From Bacteroidia bacterium (GTDB lineage Bacteria > Bacteroidota > Bacteroidia > Cytophagales > Flammeovirgaceae), in the NCBI GenBank assembly GCA_030425505.1, contig JAUIAB010000017.1:1-63852 (forward strand): a stretch of DNA of 63,852 nucleotides. The letters run 5' to 3'. Positions 46,163 to 55,664 of the stretch are shown in pieces (within the stretch, counting starts at the first letter, position 1; each line of letters starts with the position of its first letter). A program made the position numbers and the translations under genes. A model generated the notes under the pieces. The model was not told the DNA's origin and ran no database searches. It saw only the letters and a list, made by a program, of their open reading frames with translations.

Positions 46163-47278
46163 TTAAGAGGGTTGGACTTTGTCCATACCATTTATTAACA
46201 AATTAAACATGGCTAAAATTAGGTATAATACTATTACTGGCATGATAAGTATGTGAGTACTATTCAATGTTCCTATAAGGCCTCTCCCTTGCTCAAATAA
46301 GTACCCTAAAGAGATATTTGGATACGTTACTCCAATACCTAAGTAACTTAAAATAAACTCAACAATGACTATAATCATTAATACTTTAACACTTGTTTTA
46401 ATTAATTGAGGGAATAACAAGGGAATTATGTATTGATAAAGTATGTAGCCGTTTGTAAAACCAAGTGACTTAGTACTTTCAATTAATTGACTTTTTTGAA
46501 TTTTAAATATTTTCTTATTAAGCGACACTATTACCCAAGGTGTTATTGAAAGCCCAAGTATAAAAGTGAATCCCAATATACTTTCTGGTGGAACTATAAA
46601 TGTTAATACTGTAATTGGCACCAATGGAGAGCTAAATTTTATTACCTCGAATATTTTTAGGGTATTACTTCTTATTTTATTAGAAGAGAGTGTCAATAAT
46701 GAACTAATAAAAAGGCTGACTCCTAATGTTATAATGCCCCCTAAAATGCTAACCTTAAAGGTTGTTCTAATTCCCAAGAGGATTTGTTCTAAAAGACCTC
46801 TTCCAAGTTTATCCGTACCCAACAAAAAGTTTTTTTCTTTTACTAAGTTATCTTCTATATAGGTTTTAATTTCTCCTCTATGGCTTTTAATTTCTTCTTT
46901 TGTTAGTACCTTATTAAGAGGCACTGCAACTTGTATAGGCTTATTAATAAGCAAGGGTTGCTGAAGAAACACCTTTAAGGTATCTCTTGCAATACTCAGC
47001 TCATTAGTTATGGGTATTATGTCATATGGTTCTTTTTTTAAAAACTTATTTTTATGTGTACCCTCTACCCTTCTAATGATTAAAAGTTTTGACTTGAAAA
47101 ATGGTTTTCGCTTGGCTAATAATGTAGATGATTCGTATTCTACTTTTTTGATATCGGGTATTATAATAAAGCTGATCACTGATAACAGAGCAAAAAATAG
47201 CACTAAGATTAAACCTATTTTAAAGTGCAATTTTGCAATCTTCTTACTACTAACTCTACTATTAATTTTTCTGTACAC
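46163..47278 (-). CDS. ABC transporter permease, DppC/OppC type
   Basis: A 371-residue membrane protein of the peptide/nickel permease family. One N-terminal helix (about 20-45), a periplasmic segment of about 100 residues, then the family signature LLGTDKLGRGLLEQILLGIR, several helices, and the EAA loop ESTKSLGFTNGYILYQYIIP that contacts the ATPase. The partner DppB permease, ATPases and binding protein are not in this window. The usual GRD of this family reads GRG here. It ends 92 bp before rplP. Confidence 0.87.
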   Translation of the reverse strand: MYRKINSRVSSKKIAKLHFKIGLILVLFFALLSVISFIIIPDIKKVEYESSTLLAKRKPFFKSKLLIIRRVEGTHKNKFLKKEPYDIIPITNELSIARDTLKVFLQQPLLINKPIQVAVPLNKVLTKEEIKSHRGEIKTYIEDNLVKEKNFLLGTDKLGRGLLEQILLGIRTTFKVSILGGIITLGVSLFISSLLTLSSNKIRSNTLKIFEVIKFSSPLVPITVLTFIVPPESILGFTFILGLSITPWVIVSLNKKIFKIQKSQLIESTKSLGFTNGYILYQYIIPLLFPQLIKTSVKVLMIIVIVEFILSYLGIGVTYPNISLGYLFEQGRGLIGTLNSTHILIMPVIVLYLILAMFNLLINGMDKVQPS

Positions 47279-47293
47279 TGATAAATTAAGTAT

Positions 47294-47539
47294 TTAGATT
47301 ATGTCTTGTAGCCCTTTTTTTGAAATAACATAGTAGTATTTATTTATTTTTGTAGCATCTAAGTTTTCTTCTTCTGTATTTGATGTTTTACTTTTATAGC
47401 ATTTTACTTTTCCTTTTTTAAATAGTTCTAGTAATTCTCTATTTAACTCGTTCTCACCTAAGCTAATCTTTTGGGTTAATTGATCATATGAAGATATGAA
47501 GAAAAGTTCTTCTAGAATTTCTAATTGCTCTTTTTTCAA
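47294..47539 (-). CDS. small protein, possible winged-helix fold
   Basis: An 81-residue protein (EQLEILEELFFISSYDQLTQ, ELNRELLELFKKGKVKCYKS, KYYYVISKKGLQDI). The helix-helix-strand pattern and closing beta hairpin look like a small winged helix, but I recognise no family. It lies between the glycosyltransferase (6 bp) and the permease (15 bp), so it is part of one operon. Confidence 0.7.
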   Translation of the reverse strand: MKKEQLEILEELFFISSYDQLTQKISLGENELNRELLELFKKGKVKCYKSKTSNTEEENLDATKINKYYYVISKKGLQDII

Positions 47540-47545
47540 GTCTAA

Positions 47546-48544
47546 TTATACTTTTATTTTTCTACCTTTCCAATTAGGCTTTTTAAAAAAGGAGTTAACT
47601 ATTGTTGTTATTATAAATAATGGATAGATAAAAACAAATAATGGAATATAAATTGAGTTTCTCAAGTTTTTTGACTTTCTTAATAGCTCAAGTATTAAAA
47701 CTGATATCAAGATAATTATAACTATCTCTGTAAAAAAAATAGCTTTGTTCAAAAATGCCATAATTGGCATTAAATACACAAATAGGTTAAGAATTACTGC
47801 AATGATTATTAATAGTTTCACTTTTGTATCTTTATAGTGTTTCCATTTACAAACCCACCTTGTTCTTTGGTTTAATAACTCTCTAAAGTTTCTCTTTGGC
47901 TCTGTTGCTACTATCACCTCTTCGCTATTGATATATCCTATACTCTTGGGGTATTTTTTGTGAATTTTATGCAATAAAAATTCATCATCACCAGAGGCTA
48001 TTTTCAAGTTCCCTTCGTATCCGTTTACTTCATTAAAAACTTTTTTTTTGAAAGACATATTTGCTGCACTACACATGGTTGGTACTCCAAGTTTTAGGAA
48101 AATTTTAGCCAATTGCATTAAACAGTTAAATTCTATTTCCTGTAATTTTTCAATAGCTGTCTTTGCGTTTGTATAAATGACTCTTCCGAAGACCATTTTA
48201 TAACTGAAGTCTCGGTATTTATTTGATACCTCAGCTAACCACTCTTTTTTGACTCTGCAATCTGCATCCGTTATGACTATTGTTTCTCCTTTGGCTTCAT
48301 TAACTCCAGCAGTTATTGCCATTTTTTTACCAAATATTGCTGGGTCACTTAGTCTAATTAGCCGAATTGGATATTTTAAGAAGTTTTGAAGGTCTTTTAC
48401 TTTTTTCACTGTATTATCATCGGAGTGATCGTCTATTACAATTACTTCGAAGTTCCTACATGTTTGCTCACTTAAGTCTTCGAGGATGTAGCTTATGTTC
48501 TTTTCTTCGTTTCTAGCGGGTACTATTACTGATATTTCTACCAA
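47546..48544 (-). CDS. family 2 glycosyltransferase, membrane-bound
   Basis: A 332-residue processive-type GT2: N-terminal ISVIVPARNEEKNISYILED, Asp motifs VIDDHSDDN and ITDADCR (UDP-sugar and metal), SGDDEF acceptor site and the QRTRW motif typical of polymer-forming enzymes. Three hydrophobic helices follow (about 245-320). It probably makes a surface polysaccharide or glycolipid; the sugar is not inferable. It precedes the small protein and the permease in the same operon. Confidence 0.9.
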   Translation of the reverse strand: MVEISVIVPARNEEKNISYILEDLSEQTCRNFEVIVIDDHSDDNTVKKVKDLQNFLKYPIRLIRLSDPAIFGKKMAITAGVNEAKGETIVITDADCRVKKEWLAEVSNKYRDFSYKMVFGRVIYTNAKTAIEKLQEIEFNCLMQLAKIFLKLGVPTMCSAANMSFKKKVFNEVNGYEGNLKIASGDDEFLLHKIHKKYPKSIGYINSEEVIVATEPKRNFRELLNQRTRWVCKWKHYKDTKVKLLIIIAVILNLFVYLMPIMAFLNKAIFFTEIVIIILISVLILELLRKSKNLRNSIYIPLFVFIYPLFIITTIVNSFFKKPNWKGRKIKV

Positions 48545-48600
48545 TGTTTCAATTTTCTTTCAATAAGACCTCAAAGTTAACGCTATTCTTATCGCTTATT

Positions 48601-49260
48601 TCAATTGCGCTCTCCAAAAATTTTACTTCCTACTCTAACTAGGTTGCTACCATACTCCAAAGCTATTGGATAATCATTACTCATTCCAATTGATAGAATT
48701 GTTAGTTCCATATTTTGATTTCTCTTTTTATCAAATAAGTGCTTGATATCTAAAAACTCATTTTTTATTCTTTCAGGGTCTTTTGTATTAGTCGCCATGC
48801 CCATGAAACCAACTATTTTTATGCCTTCCATATTGTTTTTATGGGTTTCCTCTAGTATTTCTTCTATTTCATTTTCTGTTAGTCCAAATTTTGTTTCTTC
48901 CTTTGCGATTCGTACCTGAAGTAAGCAGTTTATTGTTCTTTTATTCTGTATTGCCCTTTTATTAATTTCTTTTAATAGTTTAAAACTGTCTACAGAGTGG
49001 ACTAGGCTTATAAATGGTGCTATGTATTTTACTTTGTTGGTTTGCAAATGCCCTATCATATGCCATTGTATGTCTTTAGGACATACTTCGTGTTTTTCTA
49101 CTAGCTCTTGTACTTTATTTTCGCCAAACACTCTCTGCCCAGCCTGATATGCTTGTTTGATTAGTTCAGCTGGTTTAGTTTTAGACACTGCTACTAGTTG
49201 GCAATTGTATTTTTCAAGTTCTGTTTTTAAATCTTTTATGTTTTTTTCAATGGTATTCAT
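48601..49260 (-). CDS. yggS: YggS/PLPBP family pyridoxal phosphate homeostasis protein
   Basis: A 219-residue alanine-racemase-fold protein that binds PLP without known catalysis and keeps free PLP low. Seen: QLVAVSKTKPAELIKQAY with the PLP lysine, VFGENKVQEL, WHMIGHLQTNKVKYI, SIGMSNDYPIALEYGSNLVR and the ending VGSKIFGER. It is 56 bp upstream of the glycosyltransferase on the minus strand and begins this four-gene run. Confidence 0.95.
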   Translation of the reverse strand: MNTIEKNIKDLKTELEKYNCQLVAVSKTKPAELIKQAYQAGQRVFGENKVQELVEKHEVCPKDIQWHMIGHLQTNKVKYIAPFISLVHSVDSFKLLKEINKRAIQNKRTINCLLQVRIAKEETKFGLTENEIEEILEETHKNNMEGIKIVGFMGMATNTKDPERIKNEFLDIKHLFDKKRNQNMELTILSIGMSNDYPIALEYGSNLVRVGSKIFGERN

Positions 49261-49500
49261 TTTAAGTTTTTTTAAAAGTTAAGTCAAACAACAAAAAACA
49301 CACACTAGGGAAAATCTACTTTTATAATCTTTCCAACATAAAATAATTATTTGTCCATAAGGTTACCTTTTGCTGGCGCAAGTTATAGACACTTTTAATC
49401 TCTAAAAAAGTTAAGCAAACCAAAGAATTAATATTGTCTGTTTAATTAAACTATTTTACCCTACTATCATTGTTCATTTAGCTTTATTCTCCATAATTAG

Positions 49501-49531
49501 TTTGTTAAAAATCATTTAGCTAGTTTATTTG
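49501..49531 (+). promoter_or_regulatory. candidate promoter of the membrane-protein gene
   Basis: TTTG (49501-49504), 19 bp, TTTATTTG (49524-49531): a Bacteroidota-type promoter with a perfect -33 box, perfect spacing and one mismatch in the -7 box. It lies 36 bp before the ATG at 49568. The rest of the 307-bp divergent gap with yggS shows nothing else. Confidence 0.5.
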
Positions 49532-49567
49532 CATAGTTTATCTAACACTATACAAAATATTAATATT

Positions 49568-50182
49568 ATGGATTTTGGTGATTTTATGCTTGGGGTTAAA
49601 ATACTGTTAATATTAGTAGTTTTTGCAATTATTATTACAGCTCCTATAGCTTTAATTATGTATATCTCAAATAATAAGAAAAGAGTTTATTTCAAAAAGC
49701 TGAGTGAGCTTTGGAGATTAGAGTTTGACTCTGATGTAAAGTCAAAGTTTTCTCATGCAGCTTTATCGCTTAAAGGTTCTATCAAAAACAAATACATCAA
49801 TATTAATCAAGTCATAATTAGAAGAAACCTAATAGTTCATTTTGACATTTATTTTAAAACGAGTAATGCTCTTCCCGTAATTAAGTTTTCACCTAAAAGA
49901 AATAGAATTAAAAAAATGATTGATCAACAATCATTTGATGTGAGTTCAACGGGGGCGTACAGTGATTATTTAGATAAATTGATCAATATATTAAGAAAGA
50001 GTTCACCTATCATTAATAATAGTATTTCCACAATTTATTTAGAAACAACGGAAACTAAAGATATGTATCGCCTATCATCGCTTGTTTACTATGAGTTGAC
50101 ATCTCAAAAAAAGACAGAACGATTTCAAACTTATGTAGAAGCTCTCTTATCCTTTACTGATGTCCTATTAAAAGAAAGGTAA
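49568..50182 (+). CDS. membrane-anchored protein, function unknown
   Basis: From the ATG at 49568 the protein has 204 residues: one N-terminal membrane helix (GVKILLILVVFAIIITAPIA) and a soluble part (SFDVSSTGAYSDYLDKLINI, LSSLVYYELTSQKKTERFQT) with no family I recognise. A TTG at 49529 is in frame but lies inside the likely -7 box, so I reject it as start. serBA follows 46 bp later on the same strand. Confidence 0.65.
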   Translation: MDFGDFMLGVKILLILVVFAIIITAPIALIMYISNNKKRVYFKKLSELWRLEFDSDVKSKFSHAALSLKGSIKNKYININQVIIRRNLIVHFDIYFKTSNALPVIKFSPKRNRIKKMIDQQSFDVSSTGAYSDYLDKLINILRKSSPIINNSISTIYLETTETKDMYRLSSLVYYELTSQKKTERFQTYVEALLSFTDVLLKER

Positions 50183-50228
50183 CTTGAAAAGTTTTGCTTC
50201 TATATTTGAAATTTAACTCATTTTCCCT

Positions 50229-52109
50229 TTGAAGTATATTATTGACTTTGACAGTACTTTCACCAGAGTTGAAGCTTTGGATCTTTTATGTGAAATCATT
50301 TTTGATGATGCTAAAAAAAGAGATGTCATCTTGAAAAAAATCACAGAAATTACCAACAAAGCTATGGAAGGGTTAATGCCTTTTGAGGAAGCTTTGAGCT
50401 CTAGGATTTCTTTGCTCCAAGGGCATAAATCGCACTTAGATGTTTTAATAAAAGAACTGAAAGAAAGAGTATCTAAGTCTTTTGTTAGAAACAAAGGATT
50501 TCTACTGAAAAACTCTGAAGATATTTATCTTGTATCTAATGGTTTCAAAGAATTTATTGAGCCTGTAGTATTAGACTATGGCATCAAGCCTTCGCATATT
50601 TTTGCAAATCAGTTCTTGTTTGACGATGAAGGCTATATCACTGGTTATGATGAGAATAATGCTCTGGCAAAGGAAGGTGGTAAGGTAAAAGTTTTGCGAG
50701 ATCTAAATTTGACAGGTGAGGTTGCCGTTATTGGAGATGGGTATAATGACTATACAATAAGAGCGGCTGGTTTAGCTACTCATTTTTATGCTTTTACAGA
50801 AAATATTGAAAGGAGTAGTGCGGTACATAATGCTGACCATGTTACTCCAAGTTTTGATGAGTTTTTGTTTGTTAATAATTTACCAATGACTATTTCATAT
50901 CCTAAGAATAGAATTAAAGTATTACTTCTTGAAGGTATTCACCCTAGTGCTGAGAAGTTTTTTCAAGATGAGGGCTATCAGGTTGAAGTTTTATCCCATG
51001 CTTTGGATGAAGAACAATTGGCAGAAAAGATTAAGGGTGTTTTTATCTTGGGGATACGATCAAAAACTAATGTTACCAAAAAGGTTTTGGATAGTGCAGA
51101 TAAGTTAATGCTTATTGGCACTTTCTGTATTGGAACTAATCAGGTTGATTTACAAGAATGCTCAAAAAAAGGAATTGCTGTATTTAATGCGCCTTATAGC
51201 AATACACGAAGTGTTGTAGAGCTTGCCATTGGTGAGATAATTATCCTTATGCGCAATATTTTGGATAAGCAAAGAGATTTGCATCAAGGTCAGTGGAATA
51301 AGTCTGCTCATCAGAGTTATGAGATTAGAGGAAAAAAGTTGGGCATTATTGGTTATGGAAATATTGGTGCACAGCTTTCTATTTTGGCAGAAGCTATAGG
51401 AATGGATGTTTATTTCTATGATGTAGTAGATAAGTTAGCTTTGGGGAATACTACTAAATGCAGTAGCCTAAAAGAGATTTTGTCTATTTCTGATGTCGTT
51501 TCGCTTCATATTGATGGCAGAGATGAAAACAAAGGTTTTTTTGGTGAAAAAGAGTTTGCTTTGATGAAGCAAGGGACAGTGTTTATTAATTTATCCAGAG
51601 GGTCAGTTGTGGATATTAACTCTCTTGTAAAACACATTCGGTCTGGTAAAATTAGAGGTGCTGGAGTTGATGTATTTCCCGAAGAGCCAAAAAGTAATGC
51701 TGATCCTTTCACCTCAGATTTACAAAATCTCTCTAATGTTCTACTAACTCCTCATATAGGAGGAAGCACTCTTGAAGCGCAGGAAAATATAGCAGAATAC
51801 GTTCCAGGTAAACTTGTTGATTATGTAAATACAGGAAATACTTTTTCCAGCGTAAACTTCCCTAATGTGCAATTACCCACTTTTAAAGATGCCCACCGTC
51901 TACTTCATATTCATAAGAATGAATCTGGAGTTTTAGCAAAGATCAATAATGTATTCTCTAATCATAGCATCAACATTGTTGGGCAGTACCTAAAAACGAA
52001 TAATGAGATTGGCTATGTGATAACTGATATCGCCAAAGAGTACGACGATCAGATTGTACAGGAACTAAAAAAAGTTGAGGGTACAATCAAGTTTCGAGTT
52101 CTTTATTAG
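50229..52109 (+). CDS. fused phosphoserine phosphatase - D-3-phosphoglycerate dehydrogenase
   Basis: One 626-residue chain carries two serine-synthesis enzymes. Residues 1-215 are a HAD phosphoserine phosphatase (DFDST, Asp6/Asp8; VSNGFKEFIEP; AVIGDGYNDYTIRAAG). Residues 228-540 are D-3-phosphoglycerate dehydrogenase: LGIIGYGNIG dinucleotide loop, INLSRGSVVDI, LLTPHIGGSTLEAQ catalytic His. The last 75 residues are an ACT domain (ESGVLAKINNVFSNHSINIV), the usual serine-feedback site. The two enzymes act first and third in the pathway, with the aminotransferase step between. No ATG exists at the N-terminus; TTG at 50229 gives the expected start. Its end overlaps the convergent RDD gene by 23 bp. 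Confidence 0.93.
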   Translation: MKYIIDFDSTFTRVEALDLLCEIIFDDAKKRDVILKKITEITNKAMEGLMPFEEALSSRISLLQGHKSHLDVLIKELKERVSKSFVRNKGFLLKNSEDIYLVSNGFKEFIEPVVLDYGIKPSHIFANQFLFDDEGYITGYDENNALAKEGGKVKVLRDLNLTGEVAVIGDGYNDYTIRAAGLATHFYAFTENIERSSAVHNADHVTPSFDEFLFVNNLPMTISYPKNRIKVLLLEGIHPSAEKFFQDEGYQVEVLSHALDEEQLAEKIKGVFILGIRSKTNVTKKVLDSADKLMLIGTFCIGTNQVDLQECSKKGIAVFNAPYSNTRSVVELAIGEIIILMRNILDKQRDLHQGQWNKSAHQSYEIRGKKLGIIGYGNIGAQLSILAEAIGMDVYFYDVVDKLALGNTTKCSSLKEILSISDVVSLHIDGRDENKGFFGEKEFALMKQGTVFINLSRGSVVDINSLVKHIRSGKIRGAGVDVFPEEPKSNADPFTSDLQNLSNVLLTPHIGGSTLEAQENIAEYVPGKLVDYVNTGNTFSSVNFPNVQLPTFKDAHRLLHIHKNESGVLAKINNVFSNHSINIVGQYLKTNNEIGYVITDIAKEYDDQIVQELKKVEGTIKFRVLY

Positions 52110-52914
52110 GATCTTTAAAAGCCCCCTCTTTTTTTTCTAGTACCACTATTGTTTCTGATATCTTATCATGGGTAGTCTGGTGGTTTTTATCCCAAAAAAA
52201 TTGCAAAAACCCCAAAAAAGCTAGTGATGCGGATGCTGCATATCCTGAAACTCTCTCGAGGCTATTCCAAAGGGACATTTTTTTTCCATTTAGTTTGATA
52301 ATTCTTATTCCTAGCAATCGTTTGCCTGGAGTTTGTCCATTCCACTTCCAATTGAAAAGGGCAAAGTATATAAAACTACCTGTTGCACTAACCATTACTG
52401 TTAGCAGTTTCGAGAAATTATCAAAGAACAGAGTAAAGTTTAAAACACTTGTGCTATTTTCATTGACCTGAAAAAGGCTTTCTGGCTTTCCAATTGCAGA
52501 AAAAACTATAATTAAAACAACCTTTACAACTAAAATTGAAATAACGAGGATTATTAACACCCTCAGGTATTTCTTTAAGAAAGTAATAAACTGTTTTCTT
52601 ATTTTGTCACTAGACTCTAACTCTTCTAGTTTTTCTTCCAATAGATTTACGGATTTATCAATTCTTTCTTTTGCGCTCTTAATTGTTTTAGCAGATCCTT
52701 TTTTAAAAAGGAAATATATCAGTACTAATGGCACTATTAAAGCATTAAATTTTGCTAACGCTGCTATTAGAGCAGAATCTATAAAAATAGCTATTAGCCT
52801 TTTTGAAAAGCTTGCCAACTGCTCATTTTGAACGGATTCGGCAACCTGTAGGTGACTTAAATCAAATTGCTTTTTTACTGCCAATTTATTGAAGTTTTTT
52901 TTTACAAAAGTCAA
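52087..52914 (-). CDS. RDD family membrane protein
   Basis: A 275-residue protein with RDD-family marks: SKRLIAIFIDSALIAALAKF and NGQTPGKRLLGIRIIKLNGK. Four hydrophobic segments are visible (about 40-68, 118-142, 165-185, 230-245), with a coiled-coil stretch (about 75-108) after the first. RDD proteins are often linked to transport; this one is unassigned. It converges with and overlaps the SerB-SerA gene by 23 bp. Confidence 0.85.
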   Translation of the reverse strand: MTFVKKNFNKLAVKKQFDLSHLQVAESVQNEQLASFSKRLIAIFIDSALIAALAKFNALIVPLVLIYFLFKKGSAKTIKSAKERIDKSVNLLEEKLEELESSDKIRKQFITFLKKYLRVLIILVISILVVKVVLIIVFSAIGKPESLFQVNENSTSVLNFTLFFDNFSKLLTVMVSATGSFIYFALFNWKWNGQTPGKRLLGIRIIKLNGKKMSLWNSLERVSGYAASASLAFLGFLQFFWDKNHQTTHDKISETIVVLEKKEGAFKDPNKELET

Positions 52915-52945
52915 CTAACTCGAGGTAAGCCCACGAGGTACAACA

Positions 52946-52986
52946 ATGAAAAATGTCATAATAATCGAAGTAAGCTTCGTGACATT
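52946..52986 (-). terminator. candidate terminator after prc
   Basis: On the minus strand AATGTCA (52986-52980) pairs with TGACATT (52958-52952) around an inner CGAAG / CTTCG hairpin, followed by TTTTCATT. It lies 60 bp after the prc stop. A 7-bp palindrome TACTCAC / GTGAGTA (52991-53006) lies beside it. Confidence 0.4.
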
Positions 52987-53045
52987 AAAATACTCACAAG
53001 TGAGTAAATCTACTTTTTATGAAGGCTTAAACCTAGGTTGGGTTA

Positions 53046-55205
53046 CTATCTTTTAGCAGTTTTTTTAATTGGCAGTAGTTCTTCTAGATCATTTAATATA
53101 CGAACAGCTTCATAAACATAGGCATCTTTTGCTACCTTTTTAGACCATTCTTCCGCTGAAACCATTTGTACGGAATCTAATTCTACATTACCCATTTCAA
53201 CATCGTCTTTCAATACTGTAATTTCGATATCGTCATGTTCCTGAGATAAATCATCAAACTTGTCCGCTTCTTTTTCCAAACGTTTTTGCTCTCTCAAAAA
53301 CTCATCTAAATGAAGCGTTTGATTGGTATTATCTTTTTCGTTTTTCAGTCTAATAGCATTTTCAGCAATTAATTGAAATGTTTTATTCTCAGAAACTCTC
53401 TTTTTACTGCTTTCACTTAGCTTATCTTTGATTGAAGATACATTATTATCCCATAAGTTTCTTTTCACAGGCGCTATTTCATCCCAAGGCATCACATAAT
53501 CCATATTTGCTTCTCCAATATCGAGATAGCTATAAGCATCTGGAAGAAATACATCTGGCACTACACCTTTTTTCTGTGTTGCACCACCATTAACTCTGTA
53601 AAATTTCTGTATTGTAAGTTTTACAGAACCTAAAGGTTTATGCTTAGAAAAAGGAGAAACTGTTCTATCCAAATCGATAAATCTTTGTACTGTTCCTTTT
53701 CCAAAAGTTGCATCACTACCAATTATAACTGCCCTTCCATAGTCTTGTAGGGCTGCCGCCAAAATTTCTGATGCCGATGCACTAAATCTATTTACCATCA
53801 CTACCAATGGCCCATCGTATACCACATTTTCATCTCTATCTTTTAATACCATAGGGTTTGCCAGTGTCCCTCTAACCTGTACTACAGGTCCTTCCTCAAA
53901 GAAAAGCCCTGACATTTTTATTGCATCCTCCAAAGAGCCTCCACCATTATTTCTTAGGTCTAGTATCAAACCGTCAATGTTTTTAGATTTTAATTTGATA
54001 ATTTCCTTTTCTACATCTTCAGCAGAGCTTCTCCCATCTTTTTTATTGAAGTCGGCATAAAAACTAGGAAGGTCTATTATACCATAGTTCTTCTTTAAGT
54101 CTTTAAGCTCTATAACTGCAGATTTAGCATAGGACTCCTGCAAAACAACCTCATCTCTTATTATCGAAATAGTTTTAATCCTGCCATCAGGCTTTTTAAC
54201 AGTTAACCTAACCTCTGTTCCTTTCTTTCCTCTTATGAGAGATACTGCATCTTTTAGAGGCATATCTGTAACAGAAACAGGATCTTCGCTTTCCTGCCCG
54301 ACCTTTAGTATTATGTCTCCTTCTTTTAGTTCTTTTTGTTTCCAAGAAGCACTACCAGGCACTACTTTTGTCACTTTAATTTCTCCATAGCTTTGTACTA
54401 ACTGAGCTCCGATTCCTTCCAATCTTCCTGACATTCTTATGTCAAAATTTTCTTTTTCTTGTGGGGGATAGTACTCTGTATGAGGTCCATACACTCCTAA
54501 TATGGAGTTTAGATACTCCGCTACTCTATCTTCTTCATCAAGCTTTTTGATTAAATCAAACCTATTATCCAAGCTCTTTTTAAGCTCTTCTCTTACTTTT
54601 TTTTCTAGCTCTTCGTCCGTTTTTTGCGTGTATTTTTCTTTTTCGCTAATGGCCTTTTTCTCTGACTCCTCTCTTTCTTTTAATTTTTCATTAAATCTTA
54701 CTAGAGCTAAATACTTCAAATACTTTCTCCACTCTTCTTTCAGTTCTTTTTCATTGGCACAGAAGGTTCTCTTTTCTCCATCTAGCTCAATAGTTTCATG
54801 AATGGTAAAATCAAAAGGCTTGGATAAAATTTCTTGGTAGTATTTTTCTGTCTGATCAATTCTTTGGTTGATAATACCAAATGCCTCACTAAAAAAAGCT
54901 ACTTCCTCCCCTCTAAAGTCATCATCAATCGAATATTTATATTTTAATAATGCATCTAGATCTTTTTGCAATAAGAATCTTTTATTCGGGTCTATGTTTT
55001 TTATATATAAGTCAAAAGCTTTTACTGACAGTGAATCATCTACTTTTAACTCATTGAAATGAATTTGACTTAAGCTCCTATATAAGGCTTCCTTAATTAG
55101 TTTGTATCTGTCTTTATCATCTTCTATTGTTTTGAAGTAAGAAAACCCAAATGCGCTAAGAAGCATGAGTGGAAGCAATACTAAAACTATCTTTCTTTTT
55201 ATCAT
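53046..55205 (-). CDS. prc: tail-specific (C-terminal processing) protease Prc, family S41
   Basis: A 719-residue periplasmic serine protease that cleaves proteins from their C-termini. It has an N-terminal signal or anchor (VLVLLPLMLLSAFGFSYF), the N-terminal Prc helical domain (LDALLKYKYSIDDDF), a PDZ domain (about 245-335, GIGAQLVQSYGEIKVTKVVP) and the S41 core. By comparison with E. coli Prc the catalytic dyad is Ser477 (FSASASEIL) and Lys503 (TFGKGTVQ). The C-terminal domain is also present. Likely roles are murein-enzyme and lipoprotein turnover. Confidence 0.95.
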   Translation of the reverse strand: MIKRKIVLVLLPLMLLSAFGFSYFKTIEDDKDRYKLIKEALYRSLSQIHFNELKVDDSLSVKAFDLYIKNIDPNKRFLLQKDLDALLKYKYSIDDDFRGEEVAFFSEAFGIINQRIDQTEKYYQEILSKPFDFTIHETIELDGEKRTFCANEKELKEEWRKYLKYLALVRFNEKLKEREESEKKAISEKEKYTQKTDEELEKKVREELKKSLDNRFDLIKKLDEEDRVAEYLNSILGVYGPHTEYYPPQEKENFDIRMSGRLEGIGAQLVQSYGEIKVTKVVPGSASWKQKELKEGDIILKVGQESEDPVSVTDMPLKDAVSLIRGKKGTEVRLTVKKPDGRIKTISIIRDEVVLQESYAKSAVIELKDLKKNYGIIDLPSFYADFNKKDGRSSAEDVEKEIIKLKSKNIDGLILDLRNNGGGSLEDAIKMSGLFFEEGPVVQVRGTLANPMVLKDRDENVVYDGPLVVMVNRFSASASEILAAALQDYGRAVIIGSDATFGKGTVQRFIDLDRTVSPFSKHKPLGSVKLTIQKFYRVNGGATQKKGVVPDVFLPDAYSYLDIGEANMDYVMPWDEIAPVKRNLWDNNVSSIKDKLSESSKKRVSENKTFQLIAENAIRLKNEKDNTNQTLHLDEFLREQKRLEKEADKFDDLSQEHDDIEITVLKDDVEMGNVELDSVQMVSAEEWSKKVAKDAYVYEAVRILNDLEELLPIKKTAKR

Positions 55206-55664
55206 TATATGTTGTTTATACTATAGACTTACGGTAAAATCTCTTAATTGATACGAAAAAGTGGCACAAAAAATTCAAATTTCTATAGCCACAACCTTGT
55301 TTTTAACACTATTTAAATATAAAAACCCTACTTTAATAAAAGCAGGGTTTAGATTTTTAAATGTAATATTTCATATTCACTAGACTATTGCCCAGTTTTT
55401 AAATATATAAAATTTATATTTATGGTACAACTGTTTTACACCACAAATACTCTAGTATTTCACCTTTGCATAAATTATACTAACCTGAAAGGGTGCGTTA
55501 AAAACGCGCTTTTTCAGCCAGTTATTTAGATCCTGAAACAAGTTCAGGATGACAGTTTCACCTGTACTCCTGTGTTGAAGAATTATTTCGATTAAAAATA
55601 TCTAAAAGCCCACAATTTATAGATCCTAAGCTTTGACTCAGATGATAGCTCTTTTCCACTATTT
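55206..55664. other. intergenic region with a hairpin and a repeat fragment
   Basis: This 459-bp AT-rich gap holds a hairpin AAACCCTACTTT / AAAGCAGGGTTT (55323-55350, one mismatch) followed on the minus strand by TTTTTATATTT, which may terminate transcription from the right. At 55530-55555 lies ATCCTGAA / TTCAGGAT followed by GACAG, related to the cruciform repeat at 31393-31417. No ORF or RNA gene is seen. Confidence 0.5.
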
